Part shown: positions 32,305 to 41,966 of the stretch, piece by piece | Layout: every line of letters starts with the position of its first letter | Position numbering within the stretch: position 1 is the first letter of the stretch | From: Acetobacteraceae bacterium | GTDB taxonomy: Bacteria > Pseudomonadota > Alphaproteobacteria > Acetobacterales > Acetobacteraceae | NCBI GenBank assembly: GCA_947475245.1 | Contig: CANJLW010000002.1 | Span: forward strand, 62,001-126,000 | Direction of reading: 5' to 3' | Length of the DNA: 64,000 nucleotides | The notes under the pieces: generated by a model | What the model was told of the DNA's origin: nothing | Seen by the model: only the letters and a program-made list of their open reading frames with translations | Database searches by the model: none | Program-made: the position numbers and the translations under genes

Positions 32305-33912
32305 ATGACCCTGAACCTGACGATACCGCAGACCACCCACACAGACTTTACGCCTCGGATTTCCGTGATCGGTGTCGGCGGCGGCGGAACCAACGCCGTC
32401 GATAACATGATCAACCTGAACCTGCAGGGCGTGGAGTTCATCGTCGCGAACACCGACGCGCAGCAGTTACTGCATAGTCGGGCGGATCGGCGCATTCAGC
32501 TCGGGCCGCATTTGACCCAGGGGCTGGGCGCGGGCGCGAAGCCGGAAATCGGTCGCGCCGCCGCGGAAGAGGCGGCGGACGAACTCGATCGTCATCTGAC
32601 CGGCGCGCACATGGTGTTCATTACCGCGGGCATGGGCGGCGGCACGGGCACCGGCGCGGCACCGGTCATCGCGCGCATGGCGCGGGAGCGCGGCATCCTG
32701 ACCGTCGGCGTCGTCACCAAGCCGTTTGGGTTCGAGGGTGTTCGTCGCGGTCGCTCCGCCGACCAGGGGATCGAGGAACTTCAGCAATACGTCGACACGC
32801 TGATCGTCATCCCGAACCAGAACCTTTTCCGCATGGCGACCGAACGCACCACCTGGAAGGACGCGTTCAAGATGGCCGACCAGGTCCTGTACATGGGCGT
32901 GCGCGGCGTCACCGATCTGATGATGGTCCACGGGCTGGTTAACCTCGACTTCGCCGACATCCGCACGGTCATGGCGGAGATGGGCAAGGCGATGATGGGC
33001 ACCGGCGAGGCCGAAGGCGAAAACCGCGCCATCCGCGCCGCCGAGGCCGCGATCAACAACCCGCTGCTCGAAGATACCTCCATGGCGGGCGCGCGCGGCC
33101 TGCTGATCAACATTACCGGCGGCGAGGACCTGACGCTGTTCGAAGTCGATCAGGCCGCCAATCGCATCCGCGAGGAAGTCGACGAAGAAGCCAACGTGAT
33201 CTTCGGCTCCGCCATCGACGAATCGCTGAATGGCCGCATCCGGGTATCCGTGGTCGCAACCGGCATCGACACGCCGAAGGCCGACGCGGCGCGTCCGAAG
33301 CTGGTCGCGATGGGTGGCGGCGGCGCAATGCCCGCGCCGCAACCGATCCATGTTCCCGGCGGACAGGCCCCGGCAGGTGTCGCCATGCTGCATCCGTTGC
33401 AGCAGACCGTTCCCGCGTCCGCTCCGTCCGCCGGGCCGGTCGCGTATCGCCAGCAAGCCGCTCAACCTGAAATCGCCCAACCCGCCGTTGCCCAACCCAA
33501 CGTCGCGATGGCCCCGGTCGCGGAACAGCAACCCGCCGCCGCGCCCCAGCCCCAAGCCTTCCAACCGCCCCCCTCCCAGCAACCCCTTCGCCAGCCCGCC
33601 GCTGCTCGGCCCACCAACCTGCTGAACCCGGGGACGCGTCCGACCACGCTGCCCCCGTCCCAGCCCGCCCCCGCCCCGACCGCGGAACCGGTTCGCCAGA
33701 GCCTGTTCAGCGTCGTGACCGGTGCCCTGCGGCGTAAGCAGCCGGCGGCACCGCAGGCTCCGGTCGTGGCGGAACCGGTGATGCGCCGGGAACCGACCCG
33801 TCAGCAGCCGGAAGTCCCCGCGCCGGAAGCCCCTCGGGCACCAGCCCGCGCCGCCGCGCCGGATGAGGTCGGGTTGGAAATTCCCGCCTTCCTGCGGCGT
33901 CAGTCGTCGTAG
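32305..33912 (+). CDS. ftsZ: Cell division protein FtsZ
   Basis: [28 protein letters not shown]; long P/Q-rich linker; conserved C-terminal peptide EIPAFLRRQ. Confidence 0.97.
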   Translation: MTLNLTIPQTTHTDFTPRISVIGVGGGGTNAVDNMINLNLQGVEFIVANTDAQQLLHSRADRRIQLGPHLTQGLGAGAKPEIGRAAAEEAADELDRHLTGAHMVFITAGMGGGTGTGAAPVIARMARERGILTVGVVTKPFGFEGVRRGRSADQGIEELQQYVDTLIVIPNQNLFRMATERTTWKDAFKMADQVLYMGVRGVTDLMMVHGLVNLDFADIRTVMAEMGKAMMGTGEAEGENRAIRAAEAAINNPLLEDTSMAGARGLLINITGGEDLTLFEVDQAANRIREEVDEEANVIFGSAIDESLNGRIRVSVVATGIDTPKADAARPKLVAMGGGGAMPAPQPIHVPGGQAPAGVAMLHPLQQTVPASAPSAGPVAYRQQAAQPEIAQPAVAQPNVAMAPVAEQQPAAAPQPQAFQPPPSQQPLRQPAAARPTNLLNPGTRPTTLPPSQPAPAPTAEPVRQSLFSVVTGALRRKQPAAPQAPVVAEPVMRREPTRQQPEVPAPEAPRAPARAAAPDEVGLEIPAFLRRQSS

Positions 33913-33928
33913 ACCAGCGTGTCTTAGC

Positions 33929-33959
33929 CCCGAACGACCGGCGAGACCGGTCGTTCGGG
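33929..33959 (+). terminator. Strong hairpin ending the dcw cluster
   Basis: Perfect 13-bp stem CCCGAACGACCGG / CCGGTCGTTCGGG with 5-nt loop CGAGA, just after the ftsZ stop; no clear U-tract. Confidence 0.6.
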
Positions 33960-34032
33960 TGCAATCGATCGGACCCATTGCCGCGAACCCTGCTGGACCG
34001 GGACGCGCGCAGGCGCTAGTGGAACGCCTATC

Positions 34033-34623
34033 ATGGCCCGCATCGCTTCAATTACCCGTACCACCTCGGAAACCGATATCGCGCTGACCCTGAATCTGGA
34101 TGGGACAGGGCAATCCGATATCGCCACCGGCATCGGCTTTCTGGATCACATGCTGACTGCGTTGACGCGGCACGGCCTGTTCGATCTGACCGTCCGCGCC
34201 AAGGGCGACCTTCACATCGACTTCCATCATACGACGGAAGACGTCGGCATCGTCCTGGGTCAGGCCTTCCATAAGGCTCTGGGCGACAAGCGCGGCATCC
34301 GCCGCTTCGGCCATGCGATGGTGCCGATGGACGAAACCCTGGCAGAAGCCGCCATCGATATCTCCGGCCGACCGTTCCTGGCATGGGACGTCGAGTTCCA
34401 GCGCCCGAAAATCGGCGAGATGGACACGGAACTGTTCGAGGAATTCTTCCGTGCCCTGGCGTTCAACGCGATGGTGACGCTGCACGTCACGCGCAAGGCC
34501 GGCCACAACGCCCATCACGTCGCGGAAGCCTGCTTCAAGGCCACGGCCCGCGCTCTGCGCATGGCGACGGAGTTTGACCCACGCGCGCTTGATGCGATCC
34601 CATCGACCAAGGGCGCGCTATGA
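34033..34623 (+). CDS. hisB: Imidazoleglycerol-phosphate dehydratase
   Basis: [51 protein letters not shown]. Confidence 0.97.
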   Translation: MARIASITRTTSETDIALTLNLDGTGQSDIATGIGFLDHMLTALTRHGLFDLTVRAKGDLHIDFHHTTEDVGIVLGQAFHKALGDKRGIRRFGHAMVPMDETLAEAAIDISGRPFLAWDVEFQRPKIGEMDTELFEEFFRALAFNAMVTLHVTRKAGHNAHHVAEACFKATARALRMATEFDPRALDAIPSTKGAL

Positions 34624-34997
34624 AGTTCTGGACCGCCCATTTACGCGACGATCGGGAACCCGTTCTGCTGCGAGAGGGGTTTTCCTGCGGCGCGTTGTTC
34701 TTTGGCCCGCTCTGGTTCGCCGCGCATCGCGCCTGGATCCCCGCGGCGCTGCTGACGGCCGCCCATATCGGCGCGCAACTCTTTGCGCCGGAGCCGATTG
34801 ATCTGGTGTTGACCGTCGGCCTGGCCGTTTTGGCTGGGCTTTCAGGGCATGACCTGCGTCGCTGGACCCTGGAACAACGCGGCTATCTGCTGACCAACGT
34901 GCTCGCTGCCCGCTCCGAGACCGAGGCCATGGGACGCCTTCTGACCGGTCGTCCCGATCTGTTGGGCCGCTTCATGCCCGCGCGGACCGCGCGATGA
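34620..34997 (+). CDS. DUF2628 domain-containing membrane protein
   Basis: [40 protein letters not shown]; located between hisB and hisH. Confidence 0.8.
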   Translation: MKFWTAHLRDDREPVLLREGFSCGALFFGPLWFAAHRAWIPAALLTAAHIGAQLFAPEPIDLVLTVGLAVLAGLSGHDLRRWTLEQRGYLLTNVLAARSETEAMGRLLTGRPDLLGRFMPARTAR

Positions 34998-35656
34998 CGG
35001 ATACACGCGCTGTTCGCGGGGTGAAAATCGCCGTCGTCGATTACGGCAGCGGCAACCTCGCCTCCGCATCGCGCGCGCTGGCGCTGGCGGCGGAACGGTC
35101 GGGGCTGACGGCCAGCGTTGTGGTAACCGCCGATCCCGACATTGTGGCGGCTGCCGATCGCATCGTGCTGCCGGGCCAGGGGGCCTTTGCGGATTGCGCC
35201 CAGGGTCTCGCGGCGGTGTCGGGCATGCGGGAGGCTATCGAGAGCGCGACCGAAAACGGCACGCCGTTCCTGGGCATCTGTGTCGGCATGCAGTTGATGG
35301 CGCATCGCGGTTTGGAACACGCGGTGACCCCAGGTTTCGGTTGGATCAAGGGCGATGTCGCGGAAATGGCCGCGCCCGGTTTGCGCCTGCCGCAGATGGG
35401 TTGGAACAGCCTGGATTTCACGCCCGACGCGCATCCTCTGCTGCGGGGTTTAATGCCCGGCGATCACGCCTATTTCGTACACAGCTACGCGCTGGCCGAC
35501 GGCGATCCGGCGGAATGCATCGCCACAACCGAATATGGCGGCGCGGTCACGGCCTTCGTCGCACGGGGTAATCGCGCGGGAACCCAGTTCCACGTCGAAA
35601 AAAGCCAAGAGGTCGGCATTCGCATCCTGACCAATTTTCTGCACTGGACACCCTAA
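34994..35656 (+). CDS. hisH: Imidazole glycerol phosphate synthase subunit HisH
   Basis: IAVVDYGSGNLASASRAL; LGICVGMQLM; FHVEKSQEVGIRIL. Confidence 0.96.
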   Translation: MTDTRAVRGVKIAVVDYGSGNLASASRALALAAERSGLTASVVVTADPDIVAAADRIVLPGQGAFADCAQGLAAVSGMREAIESATENGTPFLGICVGMQLMAHRGLEHAVTPGFGWIKGDVAEMAAPGLRLPQMGWNSLDFTPDAHPLLRGLMPGDHAYFVHSYALADGDPAECIATTEYGGAVTAFVARGNRAGTQFHVEKSQEVGIRILTNFLHWTP

Positions 35657-35660
35657 CGCC

Positions 35661-36242
35661 ATGGTCGACGTTCAGGCGCCGCCCGGCACCCAACCCCCGA
35701 AGGACCAGTTGTTCATTGAACGGCTGACGGAGTTCACGCGCGACGATCTGGCCTCCCTCTGCGAGGCGACGGACGCGGCGATCATCGACGGCGGCGGTTT
35801 CGGCTGGGTTAACCCGCCCGGCCGCTATGCGTTGGAATCCTACTTTCGTGGCGTGCTTCTTGTCCCCGAACGGGAATTGTTCGTCGCTCGGCTGAACGGG
35901 ACGATCGTCGGTTCCGCCCATCTGGTGCGTCCGCCCCGCAACAACGAAGCGCAATCCTTTGCCGCGCAACTGATGCACGCTTTCATCGCGCCGTTCGCGC
36001 GCGGACACGGGCTTGCGCGTGCCCTGACCCTGGGGGTGGAGGATCGCGCGCGTGAACTGAACTACCACGTGCTCAATCTCGACGTCCGCGAAACCCAGGC
36101 GGCCGCGATCCGACTGTATGAATCCCTCGGATACATCCGCTGGGGCGAAAACCCGGAATACGCGCTGGTGCGCGGTAAGGCGATCCGCGGCTTTTACTAT
36201 TTCAAGCGGCTGCGCCAACGCCGCGGGCAAATCTCGGAGTAA
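35661..36242 (+). CDS. GNAT family N-acetyltransferase
   Basis: [56 protein letters not shown], typical of GNAT. Confidence 0.88.
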   Translation: MVDVQAPPGTQPPKDQLFIERLTEFTRDDLASLCEATDAAIIDGGGFGWVNPPGRYALESYFRGVLLVPERELFVARLNGTIVGSAHLVRPPRNNEAQSFAAQLMHAFIAPFARGHGLARALTLGVEDRARELNYHVLNLDVRETQAAAIRLYESLGYIRWGENPEYALVRGKAIRGFYYFKRLRQRRGQISE

Positions 36243-36249
36243 ACCGCGC

Positions 36250-36987
36250 GTGGCCCTGACTCTGTATCCCGCCATCGACCTCAAGGATGGCCAATGTGTG
36301 CGGCTGCGACGCGGAGAGATGGACGACGCCACGGTCTATTCCTCCGATCCGGGCGCGCAGGCGCGGGCATGGCAGGACTCGGGCTTTGCCTGGCTGCATG
36401 TGGTCGATCTGAATGGTGCTTTCGCCGGTAAGCCGGTGAACGCGCAGGCGGTGCGCGCGATCCTGGCGTCGGTCACGCTGCCGGTGCAATTGGGTGGCGG
36501 TATTCGCGATCTGGCGGGCATCGCCGCGTGGCTCGAAGCCGGCATCACGCGCGTTATCCTGGGCAGCGCCGCGGCCAAAAACCCGCCTTTGGTCATCGAG
36601 GCCTGTCGTCTGTTCCCCGGCCGCATCGCCGTTGGGATTGACGCCCATGACGGTTTCGTCGCGACCGAAGGCTGGGCGGAAAAATCCACCCTGCCCGCGA
36701 CCGAATTGGGGCTGCGCTTCGAAGACGCCGGGGTCAGCGCAATCATCTATACCGATATCGGCCGCGACGGGATGCTCGCCGGTCTGAACCTCGAACAAAC
36801 CGTCGCACTGGCCGGTCGTCTGACCACGCCCGTGATCGCCTCCGGCGGCGTTGGCTCTGAACAAGACCTGATCGCGTTGGCGCATGCCGCGCGCGGCACG
36901 CGAATCGAAGGCGTCATCGTCGGACGCGCCCTGTACGATGGTCGGGTCTCTCCGGCGGCCGGGTTGGCTGCACTTTCTGAGGATTGA
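36250..36987 (+). CDS. hisA: Phosphoribosylformimino-AICAR ribotide isomerase
   Basis: GTG start; [40 protein letters not shown]. Confidence 0.96.
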   Translation: MALTLYPAIDLKDGQCVRLRRGEMDDATVYSSDPGAQARAWQDSGFAWLHVVDLNGAFAGKPVNAQAVRAILASVTLPVQLGGGIRDLAGIAAWLEAGITRVILGSAAAKNPPLVIEACRLFPGRIAVGIDAHDGFVATEGWAEKSTLPATELGLRFEDAGVSAIIYTDIGRDGMLAGLNLEQTVALAGRLTTPVIASGGVGSEQDLIALAHAARGTRIEGVIVGRALYDGRVSPAAGLAALSED

Positions 36988-36992
36988 TCTCA

Positions 36993-37006
36993 TTGATCTG
37001 GATCAA
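36993..37006. promoter_or_regulatory. FNR/FixK-type box, upstream site
   Basis: TTGATCTGGATCAA, an exact match to TTGAT-N4-ATCAA. Confidence 0.7.
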
Positions 37007-37021
37007 TTTCGTAATTGTCCA

Positions 37022-37035
37022 GTGATCCGGATCAA
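37022..37035. promoter_or_regulatory. FNR/FixK-type box, downstream site
   Basis: GTGATCCGGATCAA, 9/10 match to TTGAT-N4-ATCAA, centred 29 bp from the first box. A plausible -10 (CATAAT, 37053-37058) lies downstream. Confidence 0.6.
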
Positions 37036-37099
37036 TTCCACAGCAGCGAACGCATAATGGCTTGCTACCCGGGTACTCTCGCTGTTTAACACGCGCCTG

Positions 37100-37870
37100 A
37101 TGCTGAAACTGCGTGTGATTCCCTGTTTGGACGTAAAGGACGGTCGCGTCGTTAAGGGCGTGAACTTCGTATCCTTGCGCGACGCCGGCGATCCGGTGGA
37201 GCAGGCCGCGGTCTATGACGCGGCCGGCGCCGATGAACTGACCTTTCTCGACATCACCGCCAGCCATGAAAACCGAGACACCATCCTCGATGTCGTCTCT
37301 CGCACCGCGGCGCGGGTCTTCCTGCCACTGACCGTCGGCGGCGGCATCCGCTCCACCGACGATATGCGCCGCCTGCTGCTGGCCGGCACCGACAAATGCA
37401 GCATGAACTCGGCCGCCGTCGCTCGGCCGGAGCTGGTTCGCGAAGCCGCGACCAAGTTCGGCAGTCAGTGCGTCGTCGTCGCGGTCGACGCCAAGCAGAC
37501 CGGCCCGGAGAAGTGGGAGGTTTTCACCCATGGCGGCCGCAAGCCGACCGGGATCGACACAATCGAGTGGTGCAAGCAGGTCGTCTCCCTGGGCGCGGGC
37601 GAAATTCTGCTGACCAGCATGGATCGCGACGGCACCGGCAAGGGCTTCGATCTGGAACTGCTGCGTCGCGTCTGCGCCGCCGTGCGCGTGCCGGTCGTGG
37701 CCTCGGGTGGCGTCGGAACGTTGGACCATTTCGCCGAAGGCGCGCGCGCGGGAGCGACGGGCCTGCTGGCCGCCAGCGTCTTTCACTTTGGAACCTTCAC
37801 GATCGCGCAAGTGAAGCAAACCCTCGCCGCCGCCGGTCTTCCCGTGCGGATGCTTCGAGAGGCCGCTTAA
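37100..37870 (+). CDS. hisF: Imidazole glycerol phosphate synthase subunit HisF
   Basis: [49 protein letters not shown]. Confidence 0.97.
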   Translation: MLKLRVIPCLDVKDGRVVKGVNFVSLRDAGDPVEQAAVYDAAGADELTFLDITASHENRDTILDVVSRTAARVFLPLTVGGGIRSTDDMRRLLLAGTDKCSMNSAAVARPELVREAATKFGSQCVVVAVDAKQTGPEKWEVFTHGGRKPTGIDTIEWCKQVVSLGAGEILLTSMDRDGTGKGFDLELLRRVCAAVRVPVVASGGVGTLDHFAEGARAGATGLLAASVFHFGTFTIAQVKQTLAAAGLPVRMLREAA

Positions 37871-37871
37871 G

Positions 37872-38348
37872 ATGGCGAAGTCGGACAAGAAGAAACTACC
37901 GGCGGCCTTGAAGCCGAAGAAGGCCCCGGCGCGTAAGGCAATCAAAAAGGCCCCGAAGGCGATCGTTGCGCTGTCAAGCGACGGGCCGGGTCCCGAAGTG
38001 TTGGACCGCCTCTGCGCCGTCGTCACCGCCCGCCGCGACGCCGACCCTTCGCTCAGCCATTCCGCTCGGCTTCTGTCGCGCGGAACGTCGAAGGTGGCGC
38101 AGAAATTCGGCGAGGAAGCGGTCGAATGCCTGATCGAAGCCGTTGCCGGCAATCGCGACGCGCTGATCGCCGAAAGCGCCGATGTGCTGTATCATCTGGT
38201 CGTGCTGTGGGTATCGTCCGGCGTCGCGCCGCATGAAGTCTGGGCGGAATTGACACGACGCGAAGGCGTCAGCGGAATCGCGGAAAAAGCCGGCAGAGCG
38301 AGCATCGCGTCCGCCGCACAGGAGTTGGGAACCAGGAAAATTCCCTGA
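37872..38348 (+). CDS. hisE: Phosphoribosyl-ATP diphosphatase with a basic K/A/P-rich N-terminal extension
   Basis: [41 protein letters not shown]-terminal [29 protein letters not shown]. Confidence 0.94.
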   Translation: MAKSDKKKLPAALKPKKAPARKAIKKAPKAIVALSSDGPGPEVLDRLCAVVTARRDADPSLSHSARLLSRGTSKVAQKFGEEAVECLIEAVAGNRDALIAESADVLYHLVVLWVSSGVAPHEVWAELTRREGVSGIAEKAGRASIASAAQELGTRKIP

Positions 38349-38356
38349 AGGACGGA

Positions 38357-38743
38357 GTGCGCATGGCAGTCAGCGGTCTTCCCCCCTACGACGACAACAA
38401 CATCTTTGCGCGGATCCTGCGCGGAGAGATTCCGTCGAAAAAAATCTATGAAGACCAATGGGCGCTGGCGTTTCACGACATCGCCCCGCAGGCGCCGATC
38501 CACGTGTTGGTGATCCCAAAGGGGAAATACTGTTCCTTCGCCGATTTCAGCGAGCACGCCGCAGCGGACGAAATCGTCGGCTTCGTCCGCGCGGTCGGCA
38601 TCGTGGCCCGTTCCCTCGGTCTGGAAGATCCGGGCTATCGCATTTTGGCCAATATGGGGCAGCACAGCGGCCAGGAAGTCCCACACCTGCATGTGCACCT
38701 GTTCGGCGGTCGGCCGTTGGGACGGATGATCCCGTCCGCCTGA
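38357..38743 (+). CDS. HIT family (histidine triad) protein
   Basis: NIFARILRGEIPSKKIYED; HLHVHLFGGRPLGRM. Confidence 0.93.
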   Translation: MRMAVSGLPPYDDNNIFARILRGEIPSKKIYEDQWALAFHDIAPQAPIHVLVIPKGKYCSFADFSEHAAADEIVGFVRAVGIVARSLGLEDPGYRILANMGQHSGQEVPHLHVHLFGGRPLGRMIPSA

Positions 38744-38746
38744 GTC

Positions 38747-39964
38747 CTAGCTGGTGACCTGAATGATCTGGCGGACCTTGGGATAGACCTCTCGAGTCCA
38801 GCGCGATCCGCTGAACACGCCGTAATGGCCGACGCCGCTTTGCAAGTGGTGGCTTTTCATATTGATCCGCACGCCGGAGCACAGATCGAGCGCGGCCATC
38901 GTTTGCCCGATCGCGCAGATATCGTCGCGTTCCCCTTCGACGGTCAGGATGGCGGTGCGGCGGATCGCTTCCGGCTGCACCTTTTCGCCATGCCAGGTCA
39001 GCTTGCCCAGCGGCAGATCGTGGTCCTGAAACACACGTTTGACTGTTTCGAGATAAAAATCAGCCGATAGATCCATCACGGCATTGTATTCGTCATAGAA
39101 CCTGCGATGCGCGGCGGCGGCCACCAGATCGCCTTCGGCCAATGAGCGGAACTGGCTCATATGCGCATTGATGTGCCGATCCAGGTTCATGCTGAGAAAG
39201 GCGCTGAGTTGCAGGAACCCCGGATACACCCGGCGACCGGCGCCGGTATAACGCCACGGCACGGTGGCGATCAGGTTCTGTTCGAACCATTCGATCGGCC
39301 GCGACTTGGCCATTTCGTTGACCTTGGTCGGGTTGATGCGCGTGTCGATAGGGCCCGCCATCAAGGTCATGCTGCGCGGTTGCGCGCGATTGCCGGTGCG
39401 GGCCATGACCGCGACAGCCGCCAGCGCGGCGACCGTGGGTTGGCAGACAGCAACCATGTGCGCGCCCGGCCCAAGGAATTCCTGAAAGCGGATGAGGTGA
39501 TCGACGAAGGAGTCAAAGTCGAACGGACCCGCAGACAAAGGAATGTCGCGCGTATTTTTCCAGTCGGTAATATAGAGATCGTGTTCGGCCATCAGCACTT
39601 TAATGGTGCCACGCAGCAGGGTCGCGAAATGCCCCGACATCGGCGCAATCAACAGCACTTTCGGCTGCGGAGCCGCAGTCTCCTTGCGGAACCGGATCAG
39701 GCTGGCAAAGGGGGTCTCGTCGACAATTTCTTCGGTCACAGACACCGTATCATTGCCGATGGTCGTCTGATCCAGGCCATAGGGTGGACGTTGGTGGCTT
39801 AACGTCGTGTCCGCGACCATGCTGAATGCCGCGCCCATCTGGCGCACGCCCGGGGGCGTGAAGCGACCGAAATTCAGCAGCCGTGTCATGCCGGCACCGA
39901 TGCGGGCAAAATGTCGCAACGGCGCCATCAAATCGGCCTGCGCCTGATAAAATTGATACATCAT
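38747..39964 (-). CDS. phaZ: Intracellular polyhydroxyalkanoate depolymerase
   Basis: MYQFYQAQADLMAPLRHFARIG; HMVAVCQPTVAALAAVAVM; GERDDICAIGQT; HYGVFSGSRWTREVYP. Confidence 0.92.
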   Translation of the reverse strand: MMYQFYQAQADLMAPLRHFARIGAGMTRLLNFGRFTPPGVRQMGAAFSMVADTTLSHQRPPYGLDQTTIGNDTVSVTEEIVDETPFASLIRFRKETAAPQPKVLLIAPMSGHFATLLRGTIKVLMAEHDLYITDWKNTRDIPLSAGPFDFDSFVDHLIRFQEFLGPGAHMVAVCQPTVAALAAVAVMARTGNRAQPRSMTLMAGPIDTRINPTKVNEMAKSRPIEWFEQNLIATVPWRYTGAGRRVYPGFLQLSAFLSMNLDRHINAHMSQFRSLAEGDLVAAAAHRRFYDEYNAVMDLSADFYLETVKRVFQDHDLPLGKLTWHGEKVQPEAIRRTAILTVEGERDDICAIGQTMAALDLCSGVRINMKSHHLQSGVGHYGVFSGSRWTREVYPKVRQIIQVTS

Positions 39965-40087
39965 GAGTGAACTGGTCACCGTGGTGTGTAGGAGAAAGAA
40001 GCCCGCCGCATCACAAACCCTCGCCAAAGCCGCATCATGACGTCTATATTGCACCGCAGCATGACAGCGCGCGAGGAATATGTCACT

Positions 40088-40744
40088 ATGGCTCAAGCCA
40101 CACTGCTGATTAGCAGCAAAAACTATTCCTCGTGGTCATTGCGGGGTTTTTTGCTGGTGCGTTTGTCGGGCCTGCCCTTCGACGAAAAAGTTGCCGATGC
40201 CGACGATCCGAATAATCGCGCCGAATTGCTGATGCAATCGTCATCGATCCGTGTGCCGAGCCTGGTGCATGGCGATGTGACTGTTTGGGATACGCTGGCG
40301 ATTGCGGAATATTTGAACGAAATCTATCCTGAGGCGGGTATGTGGCCGGCCGATCAGGTTGCGCGTGCGCGCTGCCGTTCGATCTGTGGCGAAATGCACT
40401 CCGGCTTCGCCGCGCTGCGCGGTGCGCTGCCGATGAATCTGCGGCTGTTCCGCCCCGGTTTTGCGGTTTGGTCTGCCGTGCAGGCGGATATCAACCGCAT
40501 TACGGAAATTTGGCGTGAGTGTCTGGAGCTTTCCAAGGGACCGTGGCTGTTCGGCGCAAAGCCGACGGTCGCCGATGCGATGTACGCTCCGGTGGCAACG
40601 CGGTTCCGCACCTATGACGTCAAACTCGACCCGATCAGTGAGCGCTACTGCGCGCAGGTCTTGTCATGGCCGGACATGAAGGAATGGTTTGCCGCGGCCC
40701 AGCACGAGCCTGAGCAGATCGAGGAACTCGACATCGAGTTCTGA
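40088..40744 (+). CDS. Glutathione S-transferase family protein
   Basis: LLISSKNYSSWSLRGFLLVRLSGLPFDEK; VPSLVHGDVTVWDTLAIAEYLNEIYPEAGMWP. Confidence 0.9.
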   Translation: MAQATLLISSKNYSSWSLRGFLLVRLSGLPFDEKVADADDPNNRAELLMQSSSIRVPSLVHGDVTVWDTLAIAEYLNEIYPEAGMWPADQVARARCRSICGEMHSGFAALRGALPMNLRLFRPGFAVWSAVQADINRITEIWRECLELSKGPWLFGAKPTVADAMYAPVATRFRTYDVKLDPISERYCAQVLSWPDMKEWFAAAQHEPEQIEELDIEF

Positions 40745-40819
40745 CCGGCGGCCCTTCGACGCTTCGGCGCGCTCTTCCCCTCGGCCAGAGAACGGATACC
40801 ATCGTCTCAAGCGCTATTC

Positions 40820-41806
40820 TTGGGACAGGGACCACCGCCGATGCGTGTTCGGATGCTGCCGTTGGGCAATTTGCCTGACACACGTTACCCCGATCCGAGG
40901 ATCGAGGTGCTGGATCGCCGCTTCGTCTACAAGCAAGGCAATGCGGCGATTGAGCGTATCGCGACCGGATTCCGTTGGGCGGAAGGTCCGGTCTGGTTCG
41001 GCGACGGCGGGTATCTGCTGTTCAGCGATATTCCGGCCAACCGAATGCTGCGTTGGGTGGAACAAGACGGCCATTTGTCGGTCTTCCGTTCCCCGTCGCG
41101 CTATACCAACGGCAATACGCGCGATCGACAGGGACGGTTGGTGTCCTGTGAGCACGATGCGCGCCGCGTCACGCGGACCGAACTCGACGGCACGCTGACG
41201 GTGTTGATCGACCGCTTCGACGACAAGCCGCTCAATGCACCGAACGATGTTGTGGTGGCTGCCGATGGCGCGGTCTGGTTTACGGACCCCGGCTACGGCA
41301 TCGACGGCCCCTATGAAGGTCACAAGGCTACGGCGGAATTGCCGCGCAATGTCTATCGCCTCGATCCCGCGACCGGCGTCGCGCGCGTCGTGGCGGGGGA
41401 TTTCGTCCGTCCGAACGGGTTGTGCTTCTCCCCTGACGAACGACAGTTGTATGTCGTCGACAGCGGTATTTCGCATGGCGGACCGGCGCATATTCGAGCT
41501 TTCGATGTCGATGGGGCCGCGCTTCGCGGCGGTCGCGTCTTCGCGGAGGATTTCGCCCCCGGCATGACGGACGGTCTGCGTTGCGATGTCGACGGTAATG
41601 TCTGGTGCAGCATGGGTTGGGGTGACCCGGCGGAGGATGGCGTGCGTTGTTACGCCCCCGACGGGGATCTGATCGGCAAGGTCCATCTGCCGGAAGGCTG
41701 CGCCAACCTGTGTTTCGGCGGGATCAAGAAAGACCGTCTGTTCATGTGCGCCAGTACCTCGGTCTATGCGCTGTACGTGAACGCGCAGGGTGCCATGATT
41801 CCATGA
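40820..41806 (+). CDS. SMP-30/gluconolactonase/LRE family protein
   Basis: FRWAEGPVWFGDGGYLLFSDIPANRMLRW; NAPNDVVVAADGAVWFTDPGYGI. Start may be the ATG at 40841. Confidence 0.9.
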   Translation: MGQGPPPMRVRMLPLGNLPDTRYPDPRIEVLDRRFVYKQGNAAIERIATGFRWAEGPVWFGDGGYLLFSDIPANRMLRWVEQDGHLSVFRSPSRYTNGNTRDRQGRLVSCEHDARRVTRTELDGTLTVLIDRFDDKPLNAPNDVVVAADGAVWFTDPGYGIDGPYEGHKATAELPRNVYRLDPATGVARVVAGDFVRPNGLCFSPDERQLYVVDSGISHGGPAHIRAFDVDGAALRGGRVFAEDFAPGMTDGLRCDVDGNVWCSMGWGDPAEDGVRCYAPDGDLIGKVHLPEGCANLCFGGIKKDRLFMCASTSVYALYVNAQGAMIP

Positions 41807-41966
41807 CCCGACCGCACGGGTATGTCATTGACTCCGGTCGTACCGAGCGTGACTATCCTTGCGGCAGTAAATTGCTTCAGTACAGCCGGCTCGTTTAACG
41901 GGCAAACCGCTAAAAACAGAGTATGCGATCGCCGAAAATAACCAGCATAAACCATAGGAGTCCGCC

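Noticed and set aside
40049-40059. PhaR-like dyad (CTGCGGTGCAA on the minus strand) upstream of phaZ
   Set aside because: Resembles CTGC-N3-GCAG with one mismatch, but such a short motif is expected many times by chance in 64 kb of GC-rich DNA.
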